From Candidatus Helarchaeota ASGARD archaeon Hel_GB_B (GTDB lineage: Archaea > Asgardarchaeota > Lokiarchaeia > Helarchaeales > HEL-GB-B), in contig SUPR01000014.1 in the NCBI GenBank assembly GCA_005191425.1, positions 1 through 48,637 on the forward strand: a DNA stretch of 48,637 bases, written 5' to 3'. Shown here piece by piece: positions 9,630-18,468 of this stretch. A model generated the notes under the pieces. That model saw only the letters and a list, made by a program, of their open reading frames with translations, was not told where the DNA came from and made no database searches. Made by a program: the position numbers and the translations under genes. Within the stretch, counting starts at the first letter, position 1. Each line of letters starts with the position of its first letter.

Positions 9630-10475
9630 ATACTTTTAAATGGGAAATTAATTGCAGAAAAGATCCGTAAAAAGCTAAAAGATGAAATTAATGAACTTAA
9701 GAAAAAAACAGATAAAATTCCCACTTTAGCTACTATTTTAGTCGGTGAAAACCCTGCATCTCAAATTTATGTACGGATTAAACATAATGCATGTAATGAA
9801 GTTGGTATTAATTCTAAAATCATTAAATTATCCGAAAATATTTCTGAAAATGAATTAGCTCAAAAAATAGAGTTGTTAAATATGGACGATTCTATTCATG
9901 GAATTCTACTCCAGCTACCATTACCACAGCATTTAGATTCCAATAAATTTTTTGACCAAATTGATCCAGCTAAAGATGTGGACGGATTTAACCCTAAAAA
10001 TTCAGGCAATCTTTTAATAGGAAATGAAACATTTATTCCTTGTACCTGTAAAGGAATCTTAACAATATTCAAGGAATACAATATTGAATTAAAGGGAAAA
10101 AATGTGGTAATTATAAATCATAGTAATATAGTTGGTAAACCTCTCGCTTTATTATTATTAAATAAAAATGCAACTGTTTCAATTTGTCATGAATTTACTC
10201 AAAATATAACTTATTATACTAAAAATGCTGATATTTTAATAATTGGAATTGGAAATGCTCGATTTATAAAAAAAGAAATGATTAAAGAAAATGCTATTAT
10301 AATTGACGTTGGTATTAATAGGATTGAAAACAAAATAATTGGGGACGTGGATTTTGAGGATGTAAAAAATAAAGTCTATGCTATTACACCTGTTCCTGGT
10401 GGTGTAGGGCCAATGACTGTAGCATCACTTCTTGAAAATACAATTTATGCTTTTAAAAAGTCATTATTAACATAA
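9630..10475 (+). CDS. folD: Bifunctional methylenetetrahydrofolate dehydrogenase/cyclohydrolase
   Basis: FolD oxidises methylene-THF to methenyl-THF and hydrolyses it to formyl-THF. The first in-frame ATG (9873) would delete the N-terminal 81 residues. However, the frame is open and homologous upstream: L-L-N-G-K, then V-G-E-N-P-A-S, then Y-V-R-I-K-H-N-A-C with the catalytic Lys at about 51. Downstream are G-I-L-L-Q-L-P-L-P, the Rossmann G-K-P motif and C-terminal P-V-P-G-G-V-G-P-M-T. No ATG, GTG or TTG exists in frame between the upstream stop (9612) and these motifs. With GGTG at 9618-9621, the start is probably ATA at 9630 (8-base spacing, 281 aa), ACG at 9627, or ATT at 9624. Functionally paired with glyA. 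Confidence 0.92.
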   Translation: MLLNGKLIAEKIRKKLKDEINELKKKTDKIPTLATILVGENPASQIYVRIKHNACNEVGINSKIIKLSENISENELAQKIELLNMDDSIHGILLQLPLPQHLDSNKFFDQIDPAKDVDGFNPKNSGNLLIGNETFIPCTCKGILTIFKEYNIELKGKNVVIINHSNIVGKPLALLLLNKNATVSICHEFTQNITYYTKNADILIIGIGNARFIKKEMIKENAIIIDVGINRIENKIIGDVDFEDVKNKVYAITPVPGGVGPMTVASLLENTIYAFKKSLLT

Positions 10476-10759
10476 TTTTATAGGTGTAAATTTAATAAAA
10501 TAAATCAATAAAAAGAAAATAGATTTTTTATAATTTACTATCTTTATGCTATTCAAATCATAATTCTCATTGATAATGGAAAAAGGATCTTCTAATGCAA
10601 AAGAATAACAAATAAGAAAAAATAAAACTTATTTATTCTCATATTAACTGCATGTTTACCTTATTTTTTGAAAAATTTAATAAATTTTTAAATATGAAAA
10701 AAAGAGCATCAACAAATTTTTACCAACATTTAATTATTTGAATTTTTTTAATAAGATTA

Positions 10760-11614
10760 ATGATTCATGAAATTTACATAATAACTTCATCAGGCACCAC
10801 GCTCTATTATTATTCGAAAAAAAGAGCCAATGTAGATAAACAAATTATTTCATCATTAATAACTGCATTTGAATCTTTTTCAGATGAAGTATTTTTTAGC
10901 AAAATACAAAAAATCGATTTAGAAAATCGTAGGCTCACATTTCTCAATTTAAATATTGAGAAATCTTTTAAGAACCCAGAAATAAGTTCTATATTATGTT
11001 TTTGTGTTTCTGATTTAGTGGATCACCCATTTTCATTACAGAGATTTTTAAAAAGAATTTTAAATAAATTTATCGAGTTTTTTAATACTCAAAATTATAC
11101 TAAAGGGTTAATGAAACAAATTCCTGAATTTGATGAATATTTAGATAAGAAGATCAAAGCTTCAATTCATCCAAGAAACTGGCTTTTTATTACAGTTGGT
11201 TTTATAATATGTTTAATAGCTTTTTATATTACTACCTTAATATTTTATCAAAAAGGAATTGTGGAATGGCGTGATTTTCTAGCTTTTAGTATTGGAACTT
11301 CTTTAATAAGCCTATCTGGGCTATGTTGTGGTTCAAAACTCTGGAGTATTTTAATTGCATTAACAACGACTTTTGTGATTTCTCCATTTCTAATGTATTT
11401 ATTTAATGAATCTGGTATTGTGTCTTTTGTTTTTTCTGCAGGTAGCTTAAGTGTTATTTCAGGGTTTTTCGGTGGATATATTAGTGAAAGATTGTGGCTA
11501 TTTAAATCAGAAAAATATACATTAAATTGGAAAATCTACATTTTAATTATTATATGTGGAGCTGTTATTTGTCTAATTGAAATTTTCTTTATTTTTCCAA
11601 GTATCATTTTTTAA
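10760..11614 (+). CDS. Longin-like domain membrane protein
   Basis: The N-terminus (E-I-Y-I-I-T-S-S-G-T-T-L-Y at 4-16, then a helix) has the strand-turn-strand look of longin/roadblock-type domains found in Asgard and eukaryotic trafficking proteins. This soluble part spans about 1-135 and is followed by four or five hydrophobic helices from about 143 to 284. There is no ribosome-binding site before the ATG, so the message may be leaderless. It is transcribed alone after folD. The longin assignment rests on the first 60 residues and is tentative. A role at the membrane with small GTPases is conceivable; an Arf/Rag-like GTPase lies about 2 kb downstream on the opposite strand. Confidence 0.6.
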   Translation: MIHEIYIITSSGTTLYYYSKKRANVDKQIISSLITAFESFSDEVFFSKIQKIDLENRRLTFLNLNIEKSFKNPEISSILCFCVSDLVDHPFSLQRFLKRILNKFIEFFNTQNYTKGLMKQIPEFDEYLDKKIKASIHPRNWLFITVGFIICLIAFYITTLIFYQKGIVEWRDFLAFSIGTSLISLSGLCCGSKLWSILIALTTTFVISPFLMYLFNESGIVSFVFSAGSLSVISGFFGGYISERLWLFKSEKYTLNWKIYILIIICGAVICLIEIFFIFPSIIF

Positions 11615-11827
11615 TAATGAAAATTAGCACCGATTACATCTAATATTTAATAAAGTATTTCGGTAAAAATTAAAGGAAAATCATAAATTTTTCATATTAC
11701 ATCTATATATATCTGATCATTTTATTCATTTAATCTAAATTCGAGGATTTATAATAAAATTCTGTTATCTTTTAATATCTACCAATTATTTTTCTCAATA
11801 TTTTCATTTTCAAAAATTTTAATTTAA

Positions 11828-12979
11828 TCAAACTAGACCTATAATTCCATATATTCCTGCACTATGTGCCTTAATTGCATGGTTTGGGCAACCTTCTACG
11901 CAACATAAACAGCTGATACAAGTTGAACGCCTAAATTCAGGATACTGAGTAATTTTATTTAATGAAATACTTCCAGTTGGGCATAAATCAATACAAGTCC
12001 CGCATTTTATACATTTATACCTTTTAACTCTTGGAATTTTTCTGGTAGCTCGACTATATAGTGGTTGTAATAACCCTAAAGTATCTCCAATAGTAATCGT
12101 TGGAAAATTCAATTTACATTTTACATCATTAATAGAATTTCCCAGAATTTCAATTTGGTTGAGGTCTGCTATTCCTAATCCTCTCTGGTGACAATATTTT
12201 AATGTAGGGACATTAAAAGGATTTATACCACCAATTGATACTGCAACAGAATCAAGAGATACGCTATTTGTTGCTGTTATTATTAGTCCAAGTTCTTTCA
12301 TAACACCAAAAGAGGGCCCTCCAGTGCCATGCATAATATTAATTGCATCCATTATAATTAGGTTGTCCTTATTAATTTTCTTAATATAACTATATAAATC
12401 TGTCAGGACTACGCTAAATTTATCTGGAGAATTCCCATAAGAATGTGACCTTGATTTTACCTTACCAATTTGAACTCCCCAATAATTTTTTACTCCACCC
12501 GTAAATTTAGTTAAAAAATGCGTTTTCCATTTTGGTATATTAATTATAAAATCTGCATTTACAAAATTACTTGATATTGCCGTTTTTTCTAGTCGCTGGA
12601 ATTTCATTATTTCTTTAGAAATTAAAATTGGGTTTTCTAAAAAGGAAGTCCACTCAACTTCATTTTCAATTTCTGTTATAATATCAAATCCTGATTTTCC
12701 TTTATATTTTACCTTTTTGTAGATTTCTAATGCAGTCTTTCCACCCGACATTGGTGAATCTCCTATTATTGGGGTACCTCCTTTATTTTTGACCCATTTA
12801 GCAATATTTCCCACTATTTCAGGACTCGTGATCGCATTTTTAGATGGCATTAAACAATTAGGTTTTAAGAGTACTCTTTTTCCTTTTAGGTCAAAACTTC
12901 CTACTAAATTTATTGACGATTCGATTGCTTGATAAATGCCGGAGTATTCGTTAACTCTAATTATTGAAACTCTATTCAA
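11828..12979 (-). CDS. DUF362 protein with C-terminal 2[4Fe-4S] ferredoxin domain
   Basis: The N-terminal ~300 residues form a DUF362 domain, recognised from V-L-L-K-P-N near residue 40, G-D-S-P near 100 and K-W-K-T-H near 155. The C-terminus carries two classical ferredoxin motifs (C-I-K-C-G-T-C-x3-C-P and C-I-S-C-L-C-C-x3-C-P) for two [4Fe-4S] clusters. DUF362-ferredoxin proteins are common in anaerobes, with an uncertain redox role. The longest frame starts at a GTG (12986-12988) inside the AGGTGG ribosome-binding site. I prefer the TTG at 12977-12979, six bases after GGTG. Divergent from the tRNA-binding-domain gene. Confidence 0.88.
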   Translation of the reverse strand: MNRVSIIRVNEYSGIYQAIESSINLVGSFDLKGKRVLLKPNCLMPSKNAITSPEIVGNIAKWVKNKGGTPIIGDSPMSGGKTALEIYKKVKYKGKSGFDIITEIENEVEWTSFLENPILISKEIMKFQRLEKTAISSNFVNADFIINIPKWKTHFLTKFTGGVKNYWGVQIGKVKSRSHSYGNSPDKFSVVLTDLYSYIKKINKDNLIIMDAINIMHGTGGPSFGVMKELGLIITATNSVSLDSVAVSIGGINPFNVPTLKYCHQRGLGIADLNQIEILGNSINDVKCKLNFPTITIGDTLGLLQPLYSRATRKIPRVKRYKCIKCGTCIDLCPTGSISLNKITQYPEFRRSTCISCLCCVEGCPNHAIKAHSAGIYGIIGLV

Positions 12980-13045
12980 ATGTACCACCTAAGTTTTTAT
13001 TTACTAATTAAACACTAATTATAAATATATATTGAGGTATTTAAA

Positions 13046-13738
13046 ATGAGTTTAGATGTTTCAAAAGACCCACGTATTTTGATGGTTGAATATGTAGTAA
13101 ATAAATTGACTGAAATGACTATTAATAAAAGGTATAAACTTCCTTCTAGCAAAGAAAAAACTCTTGTAGCTATTAATAAATTAAATTCAACCATTAAAAA
13201 TATCAAATATAGTTATATTCCACCATTAGATCTCATTAATAACACTTCAGTAAAAGAAATAGATTTAATGGCAAACCAATTTTGGGATGCTATCATAAAA
13301 AATAATGATATTAATGAACAAAACCTAAATATTTTAGAGCTAAAATTTATTTTTAATATTTTAAAAGGTTTTAGAGCACGGTTAGAATTTGGAAATGAAG
13401 TTTCAATTGATAAAGCAATTGATATTATCGCAGTAAAGGTCATTTCAGTTTCAAAATTAAGTAAAAATGAGAATTTATATTTATGTAGAGTTGCTGATGG
13501 TGAAAAAATAATCAATATCATTACTAATCTTAAAAATATTAAAAAAAATTCAGTTATTCCAGCAGCAATTCTACCTCCAAGAGTATTTGGACAAGAAATC
13601 AGTGAGGCTATGTTTTGTTCTGGGAATGATATTCCCGCATTGCATGATAAAGTGGGGGAAAGAATAACAAATTTATCTGAAGATTTATTGAAAGAAGTTA
13701 ATCATTTTATTATCCAAATGATCAAAAGTCTAAAATAA
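13046..13738 (+). CDS. tRNA-binding domain (EMAP/Arc1p-like OB fold) protein
   Basis: The C-terminal ~110 residues (from about 122) match the tRNA_bind OB-fold seen in Trbp111, the MetRS C-terminus and Arc1p/EMAPII. Visible features are I-I-A-V-K-V-I-S-V, L-Y-L-C-R-V-A-D-G-E, I-I-T-N, the P-A-A-I-L-P-P strand and S-E-A-M-F-C-S-G-N-D. The N-terminal ~120 residues are helical and may serve dimerisation or synthetase docking. GAGGT lies eight bases before the ATG. Likely a stand-alone tRNA-binding or synthetase-assisting protein in the cytoplasm. Confidence 0.85.
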   Translation: MSLDVSKDPRILMVEYVVNKLTEMTINKRYKLPSSKEKTLVAINKLNSTIKNIKYSYIPPLDLINNTSVKEIDLMANQFWDAIIKNNDINEQNLNILELKFIFNILKGFRARLEFGNEVSIDKAIDIIAVKVISVSKLSKNENLYLCRVADGEKIINIITNLKNIKKNSVIPAAILPPRVFGQEISEAMFCSGNDIPALHDKVGERITNLSEDLLKEVNHFIIQMIKSLK

Positions 13739-13766
13739 TTATAAATGATTTTAAATTTAAGGTCTA

Positions 13767-14855
13767 TCAATCATTCTCCTTCCCAGCTTTTAATCTAAAA
13801 ATGCCTTTCAATTCATTTATTAATTGAGATTTTAATTGAACTCGTGGATTTAATTTTGGTTCCTTAAAAATTTTTCTTGGTTTGAATTGTATTCCAGTAT
13901 TTGGGACTAATTTATATAACTGAGAAATATCTTGACGCAATTCATCAATTTGTTTAAAAACAATTTGTAATTGGTTACTCAACGAATCTTCAATAGTAAA
14001 TAATGAATTAAAGTAAGTCAAAAAATCACTATTTTGAAGATTTGCTAAATTATAAATGCTTGACTTATAAATTTTAAATTCAAACTTGTTTGTCAATATT
14101 GTCTCAATTTTTTCGGCTAAATATTCAAACTTTTCTTCAAATATTATATCATTAACTATTTCAGGGTCATATTTATGGATTAAAACAATGAATTCACAAT
14201 CTTCTTTCTTATTGAAATTTGCAATTATATTTGCAATTTCTCTTAAATATTTTAAAGTTTCTTCAAATCTTCGCTCATCTTGGATATCAATGACATAAAA
14301 TACAAGTGATAAATGATCAAAATATCTATGTGGGTTTTTTAAATATAAACCTCGATATTTTTTCTGCCCTCCAAGGTCTAAAATACTAATATTAAAATTT
14401 CTTAATAATAGATGCTCTCGTTTCATACCAATTGTGGGCTTAATCTTTGAAATTTCATCATGTTTAATTGACTTCTTAAAAATATTAATTATTGTAGATT
14501 TACCTGCATTATCTAGTCCTATAAATGTTATTTTAGTCTTTATTTTCGATTTTATATCTATAATTTCCGTAATCCTTCTTTTTAAATTTAAAATTTTATT
14601 TGTAAAATTAATATCACTAAAAATTTGCTTATTTTCAATAATTCTCTTGAAGTGTAATTTATATAAGCCATTAATTGAAAAAATTTTAAAATCTTCCTTC
14701 AAGATTTCTATTTCATTTTTGTTTAAATCTTTAATAGCACTAATTGGTAGCGTTAAAAATTCATCTAAAGAGAAATTAAATGATTTTATTTGTTCATTGT
14801 TCAATAATTCTTTAATTAAGTCGATATCAAGCCTTTCTGATTCTATGATTTCCAT
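13767..14855 (-). CDS. Arf/Rag-like small GTPase with N-terminal helical domain
   Basis: The GTPase domain occupies about 105-290 of 362 residues. G1 is G113-L-D-N-A-G-K-S-T (Arf-type), the switch I threonine is in P140-T-I-G, and G3 is D160-L-G-G-Q with the catalytic-type Gln164. G4 reads H227-K-Y-D rather than N-K-x-D; H-K-x-D is characteristic of eukaryotic Rag/Gtr GTPases. A G5-like K-S-S-I-Y follows. Residues about 25-70 resemble a helix-hairpin-helix-like domain (L-P-I-S-A-I-K-D-L, then F-S-I-N-G-L). There is no myristoylation glycine or prenylation motif. The C-terminal tail is basic. Such GTPases are abundant in Asgard archaea. Convergent with the preceding gene. Confidence 0.88.
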   Translation of the reverse strand: MEIIESERLDIDLIKELLNNEQIKSFNFSLDEFLTLPISAIKDLNKNEIEILKEDFKIFSINGLYKLHFKRIIENKQIFSDINFTNKILNLKRRITEIIDIKSKIKTKITFIGLDNAGKSTIINIFKKSIKHDEISKIKPTIGMKREHLLLRNFNISILDLGGQKKYRGLYLKNPHRYFDHLSLVFYVIDIQDERRFEETLKYLREIANIIANFNKKEDCEFIVLIHKYDPEIVNDIIFEEKFEYLAEKIETILTNKFEFKIYKSSIYNLANLQNSDFLTYFNSLFTIEDSLSNQLQIVFKQIDELRQDISQLYKLVPNTGIQFKPRKIFKEPKLNPRVQLKSQLINELKGIFRLKAGKEND

Positions 14856-15021
14856 AATTATCTAAAAAGCTTTTTGAAAAGTAATATTTCTAACTTTTAT
14901 AAGATTTATACCAAATTTTTCTAATGTTTATACACAAAATAAAGAATAAATTAAAGGGAATTTTGAATAGGGCATTTAAAAAAATTAATAATGGTAATGA
15001 ATAAAAAGTATTAATATTTTA

Positions 15022-15966
15022 TTAAGAACAAGCGGTATTCTTAATTTCATTTATTTTCTTCCGAAGAGTTACATCTGAAATAAACGAAATTTTTGCAATT
15101 TTACTCTGATTAATTTTATATTCTTTATATTTTTTCATAACTATATAAATAGCAGCAGCTGCATAGGATTTTGGATCTCCGCTCACAATTAGTCCATGTT
15201 TTTTTGCATTTTCAAAAAGGTTAATAGCTTCTATCTGATATTGAGATGGAATTTTTAATTCATCACCAAACCTGGAAATAAAAGGTGGAATTTTTTGTGG
15301 CGGTAAATTTATATCTAATTCATTTAGAATAAGCCGATAATTTTTCGCGATTTTTTTCTCATCAATTTGCGAGGCATATGTTATTTCTTCTAAAGTTCGA
15401 GGTAAATCTAAAAGTCTAATCGCAATATAAATACAAGCAGCTACTAATTGGTCAATTGACCGACCTGTTGTTAGCCTTTTACTTAATACAACTTTAAAAA
15501 TCCTATTTGCCTCGCGAATTACCTGCTTAGGAAGCCTCAATACAGCTGATATCTGCCCAAACTTGGGATTCGCTACCATAATATTTCTTTCATATGAATT
15601 TGTAATCGATTTTTGAATTTTAGCGAGTTTCGCATATTTTATCTTGTTTTTTACAGATAAAGGATAACCAAAAATATCCATGTTATTATTTGAAATTAAA
15701 GTTCTATAACCATGGTTATTATAAAATGGCTCATTAATCCTTTTATTTTTTATATCATCAGCAGAAAAAATACGATTTTCACTCATAGATAACATAGGGC
15801 CTTTTACAACACCACAATTTTCACAAACATAAATGCCCCTATATAAAATTATATTTGGATTATCACAACATTTTTCATCAAAATCAGAAGATTTAACATC
15901 TGGCTTAAATTCTATATCTGTATTAATTCTAAATTCCATCTTTTTATATTCTAAATCTTCAGCCAT
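15022..15966 (-). CDS. tfb: Transcription initiation factor IIB (TFB)
   Basis: Archaeal TFIIB homologue that bridges TBP-TATA and RNA polymerase. The N-terminal zinc ribbon is visible as C-C around residues 33-34 and C-x2-C-G around 47-51. A B-reader/linker region and two cyclin-like repeats follow (about 110-205 and 210-305; T-G-R-S-I-D-Q-L-V-A-A-C-I-Y-I-A in the first, P-K-S-Y-A-A-A-A-I-Y-I in the second). Length of 314 aa is typical. The longest frame has a TTG immediately before ATG; I use the ATG at 15966. Its upstream region carries an inverted repeat around a TATA-like tract and repeated palindromes, so it may be regulated. Genomes of this group often have several TFBs. Confidence 0.95.
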   Translation of the reverse strand: MAEDLEYKKMEFRINTDIEFKPDVKSSDFDEKCCDNPNIILYRGIYVCENCGVVKGPMLSMSENRIFSADDIKNKRINEPFYNNHGYRTLISNNNMDIFGYPLSVKNKIKYAKLAKIQKSITNSYERNIMVANPKFGQISAVLRLPKQVIREANRIFKVVLSKRLTTGRSIDQLVAACIYIAIRLLDLPRTLEEITYASQIDEKKIAKNYRLILNELDINLPPQKIPPFISRFGDELKIPSQYQIEAINLFENAKKHGLIVSGDPKSYAAAAIYIVMKKYKEYKINQSKIAKISFISDVTLRKKINEIKNTACS

Positions 15967-15980
15967 CAAATTTATTATAC

Positions 15981-16014
15981 ACCTTAGAAATCTATAATAT
16001 TTTTAAACTAAGGT
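15981..16014. promoter_or_regulatory. Inverted repeat flanking the putative tfb TATA box
   Basis: Perfect 7-base arms, ACCTTAG at 15981-15987 and CTAAGGT at 16008-16014, enclose a 20-base A/T tract centred about 32 bases before the tfb ATG. That is where an archaeal TATA box of a leaderless or short-leader message would lie. The placement suggests an operator bracketing the promoter. If the message starts upstream instead, the same stem would hide the AGGTG ribosome-binding site. Both readings are inference. Confidence 0.4.
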
Positions 16015-16104
16015 TCTAAATCCTTTAAATTATAAATTTCATCCTTGATCTAATGATAATAAAAATCAATGGTTCTATTTAAATATTATGAAGAATTTTG
16101 GGAA

Positions 16105-16201
16105 ATAACTATGTTATACAGCTAAACATTGCGACATAACTTTGTTATACCAAAAAACCTTTTTTTATTATTTCATATTCGTTGCGACATAACACCGCCA
16201 T
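16105..16201. promoter_or_regulatory. Three phased copies of an ATAAC-N3-GTTAT element
   Basis: Copy 1 (16105-16117) and copy 2 (16136-16148) are perfect interrupted palindromes, ATAAC-TAT-GTTAT and ATAAC-TTT-GTTAT, both followed by AC. Copy 3 (16189-16201) keeps the left arm and has a degenerate right arm (GCCAT). Copies 2 and 3 share the 12-base left flank TTGCGACATAAC. Offsets are 31 and 53 bases, close to three and five helical turns. This looks like a multi-site operator for a dimeric regulator, about 140 bases upstream of tfb and over 400 upstream of the gene at 16629. Confidence 0.5.
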
Positions 16202-16628
16202 ATCGTAAAAAATTAAAATAACTTCAATAATTTTAGTTTTTATTAAAAAAATTTTTAAGAATAAGATATCAATATTTTTCTTAAAATAGATTCAAATTTT
16301 AGTTTTTTCCTAATAATTTCTTTTGATTTTAATGTAGTCTTTTATAATATCTGATATATTTTGCTTTTTACCCATATTTTTTTCTAATATTAATTATATT
16401 TTGGTATATTTTTTTGAATAGACTTTTACTTATTATTAGTCATGACTTTATTTTTTTAAACCCCGCATTTTACGTAAAAAAATCAAGAAAAATTCATTTT
16501 ACAGATTTTTTTATTATTTTTAAAATAAGTCATATTTTTATTTGATGAATGTTTATTCAAATTAATAACATTGGTTAGATCAATCATCGTCAAATCAATC
16601 GCCTAATATAATTATATTGAGGCATGGT

Positions 16629-18311
16629 ATGTTGGTATTCAATATAGAAGAGTTGGAAAGAATTGCCGAAAATCACCTACAAACGAAAAATTACTTGAAC
16701 TGCGCGCAAACGCTTTCTTTAATTGCTGATTTTTTTATAAACAAGAATGATGAAGAAAAATACAATTTTTATTATCAAAAAATTTTGAATTGTTTTAAAA
16801 TATCCGCTGAACAGGAAGATATCGACTTTATGGAAGCAGCTGAAAGATGGTGTGGAGCAGCGTGTTTGGCAAAAGACATTGATTTAAATGAGTATAAAAA
16901 GTGCGTAAATAAAATGGTCGAATCTTTGGAGTCTGCAGCATTAAATGCATTAAAAAAAGAAAATTATAATGATGCTGGTGAATATTATCAACAAGCTGGC
17001 AAATATATCAAAGATGAATTAGACGATAAAAAATTTCAGAACTTTTTTAAAAAAGCTATTGAATGCTATTCAAAAATAATTAATGTAAGAATAAGTCCAG
17101 ATCAAAAGGAAGAATTAGCAAAATTTTATATTAAAATTGCTCGACTTTATGAAGAATTGGACGACCAGGCAAATGCTTTAAATCTATATAATGAAGCTAT
17201 CCAAGCAATTGAATCAAATAAAATAGTCTCTTCCTATGAACTTTTGGCAAAAATCTATAATTATAAAGCAAAATGTTTACAAAAATATCCTGTCGAAAAA
17301 GTCGACCCTGAGGATTTAATATTAAAATCAATAAATTATCTCAGTCTAGAAGCTGATAGAAATTTGGAATTAAAAAATTACTTGAAAGCTGCTGAAAATC
17401 TTTGTCTGGCAAATAATTTATACGAAAAAATACAAAAGAAGGAATTAAATATTAAAAATTTAATCATAAAAGAAGCAAATTGTTATAAATATGTCGCTGA
17501 TATGTTAAAATCGAACGGCGATATATTACAAGCTGCGAAATTTGAGAGAGATGCTGCTTTTTGTTATTATAAATTAAATGACCATAATAAAGCAATAAAA
17601 TTACTATTAATAACAGCTGAACAAATGGAAAATGAAAAACAATATTTAATATCAGCTGAAAATTATCGTGATGCCAGTTTAGTATATGATCAATTAAAGG
17701 ATTATATTAATTGTGGTGAATGTGCATTTAAAGGTGGGAATCTCGCGAAAATTGGTGGCGACGAATATAGTGCACTTGAAAATTTCAAGATTGCATTCAA
17801 TTGTTTCAGTAAAATAGGGGAAAAAGACTTAATTCATAAATGTAAAAAAGAATTAACTAACTGTTTATCCAAAATTGCAGAAGGAGAAATTGAAGTAAAA
17901 AATTATCACTTAGGGGGAACTTATTTGTTTGAAGCTGCTAAGTATGAAGACAATGAAGACCTTTATAGGTCATATCTTGGGCGGTCGTTGGATTCCTATT
18001 TGAAAGCTATTGATATAGCTATTGATGATTCAAACTATTTTATTGCAGCTTATTCTTTATGTTGTGCAGGACTCGTGATGGTCCTATTAAATCGAACAAA
18101 TGACATAATCAATATACTAAAGGAATATCCTGAATTAAATAATGAACGATATACCTTATTTCTTAACGACTTTGTAAATTCTATATTAACTAAAGATATA
18201 TCTAATCAAAAATTAAAAAATATCAAAGAAAAATACTATAAGCTTATTTCAAATTCTAATGAAATTCAAAACCTTGTTTCTTTAATAGAACAGCGCGTTG
18301 GGGAAAATTAA
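16629..18311 (+). CDS. SNAP/TPR-like alpha-solenoid protein
   Basis: A 560-residue all-helical protein made of repeated helix pairs with TPR-like A-x2-Y/C-Y-x-K-A spacing (for example A-G-E-Y-Y-Q-Q-A-G, A-L-N-L-Y-N-E-A, A-A-E-N-L-C-L-A and A-F-C-Y-Y-K-L-N). The pattern resembles alpha/gamma-SNAP adaptor proteins and is common in Asgard genomes. No membrane segment or signal peptide. I choose ATG 16629 because GAGG at 16619-16622 lies six bases before it; a TTG at 16617 extends the frame by four codons but overlaps that site. Likely a scaffold for protein complexes. The SNAP link is by general pattern, not motif. Confidence 0.75.
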   Translation: MLVFNIEELERIAENHLQTKNYLNCAQTLSLIADFFINKNDEEKYNFYYQKILNCFKISAEQEDIDFMEAAERWCGAACLAKDIDLNEYKKCVNKMVESLESAALNALKKENYNDAGEYYQQAGKYIKDELDDKKFQNFFKKAIECYSKIINVRISPDQKEELAKFYIKIARLYEELDDQANALNLYNEAIQAIESNKIVSSYELLAKIYNYKAKCLQKYPVEKVDPEDLILKSINYLSLEADRNLELKNYLKAAENLCLANNLYEKIQKKELNIKNLIIKEANCYKYVADMLKSNGDILQAAKFERDAAFCYYKLNDHNKAIKLLLITAEQMENEKQYLISAENYRDASLVYDQLKDYINCGECAFKGGNLAKIGGDEYSALENFKIAFNCFSKIGEKDLIHKCKKELTNCLSKIAEGEIEVKNYHLGGTYLFEAAKYEDNEDLYRSYLGRSLDSYLKAIDIAIDDSNYFIAAYSLCCAGLVMVLLNRTNDIINILKEYPELNNERYTLFLNDFVNSILTKDISNQKLKNIKEKYYKLISNSNEIQNLVSLIEQRVGEN

Positions 18312-18468
18312 ACCACAAATTTTTGGGGGGAAATTTTAGTTAACTATTTTAATTAAAATTATTTAAAATAAATTATATTTGAATAATAATAATTATTTAA
18401 TAAATTTCAAAAATCATTATTTGAAGTATTATTTTTTATTTGGTTAAAAAACAGCTTTAATTAAAAAG

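Larger units (their letters stand above)
15970..16628. other. Long regulatory intergenic region between tfb and the SNAP-like gene
   Basis: About 650 AT-rich bases between divergent genes. The left part holds the tfb promoter with an inverted repeat, then repeated interrupted palindromes (listed separately). Near 16468-16479 there is a 12-base perfect palindrome TTTTACGTAAAA. No ORF or RNA gene is evident. Confidence 0.6.

Noticed and set aside
14434-14865. 143-codon plus-strand frame opposite the GTPase
   Set aside because: Shadow of the GTPase gene; hydrophobic composition arises from the complementary strand of an AT-rich coding region.
16468-16479. Perfect 12-base palindrome TTTTACGTAAAA
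   Set aside because: Short and A/T dominated; a single copy with no partner and far from either start, so not called as an operator.
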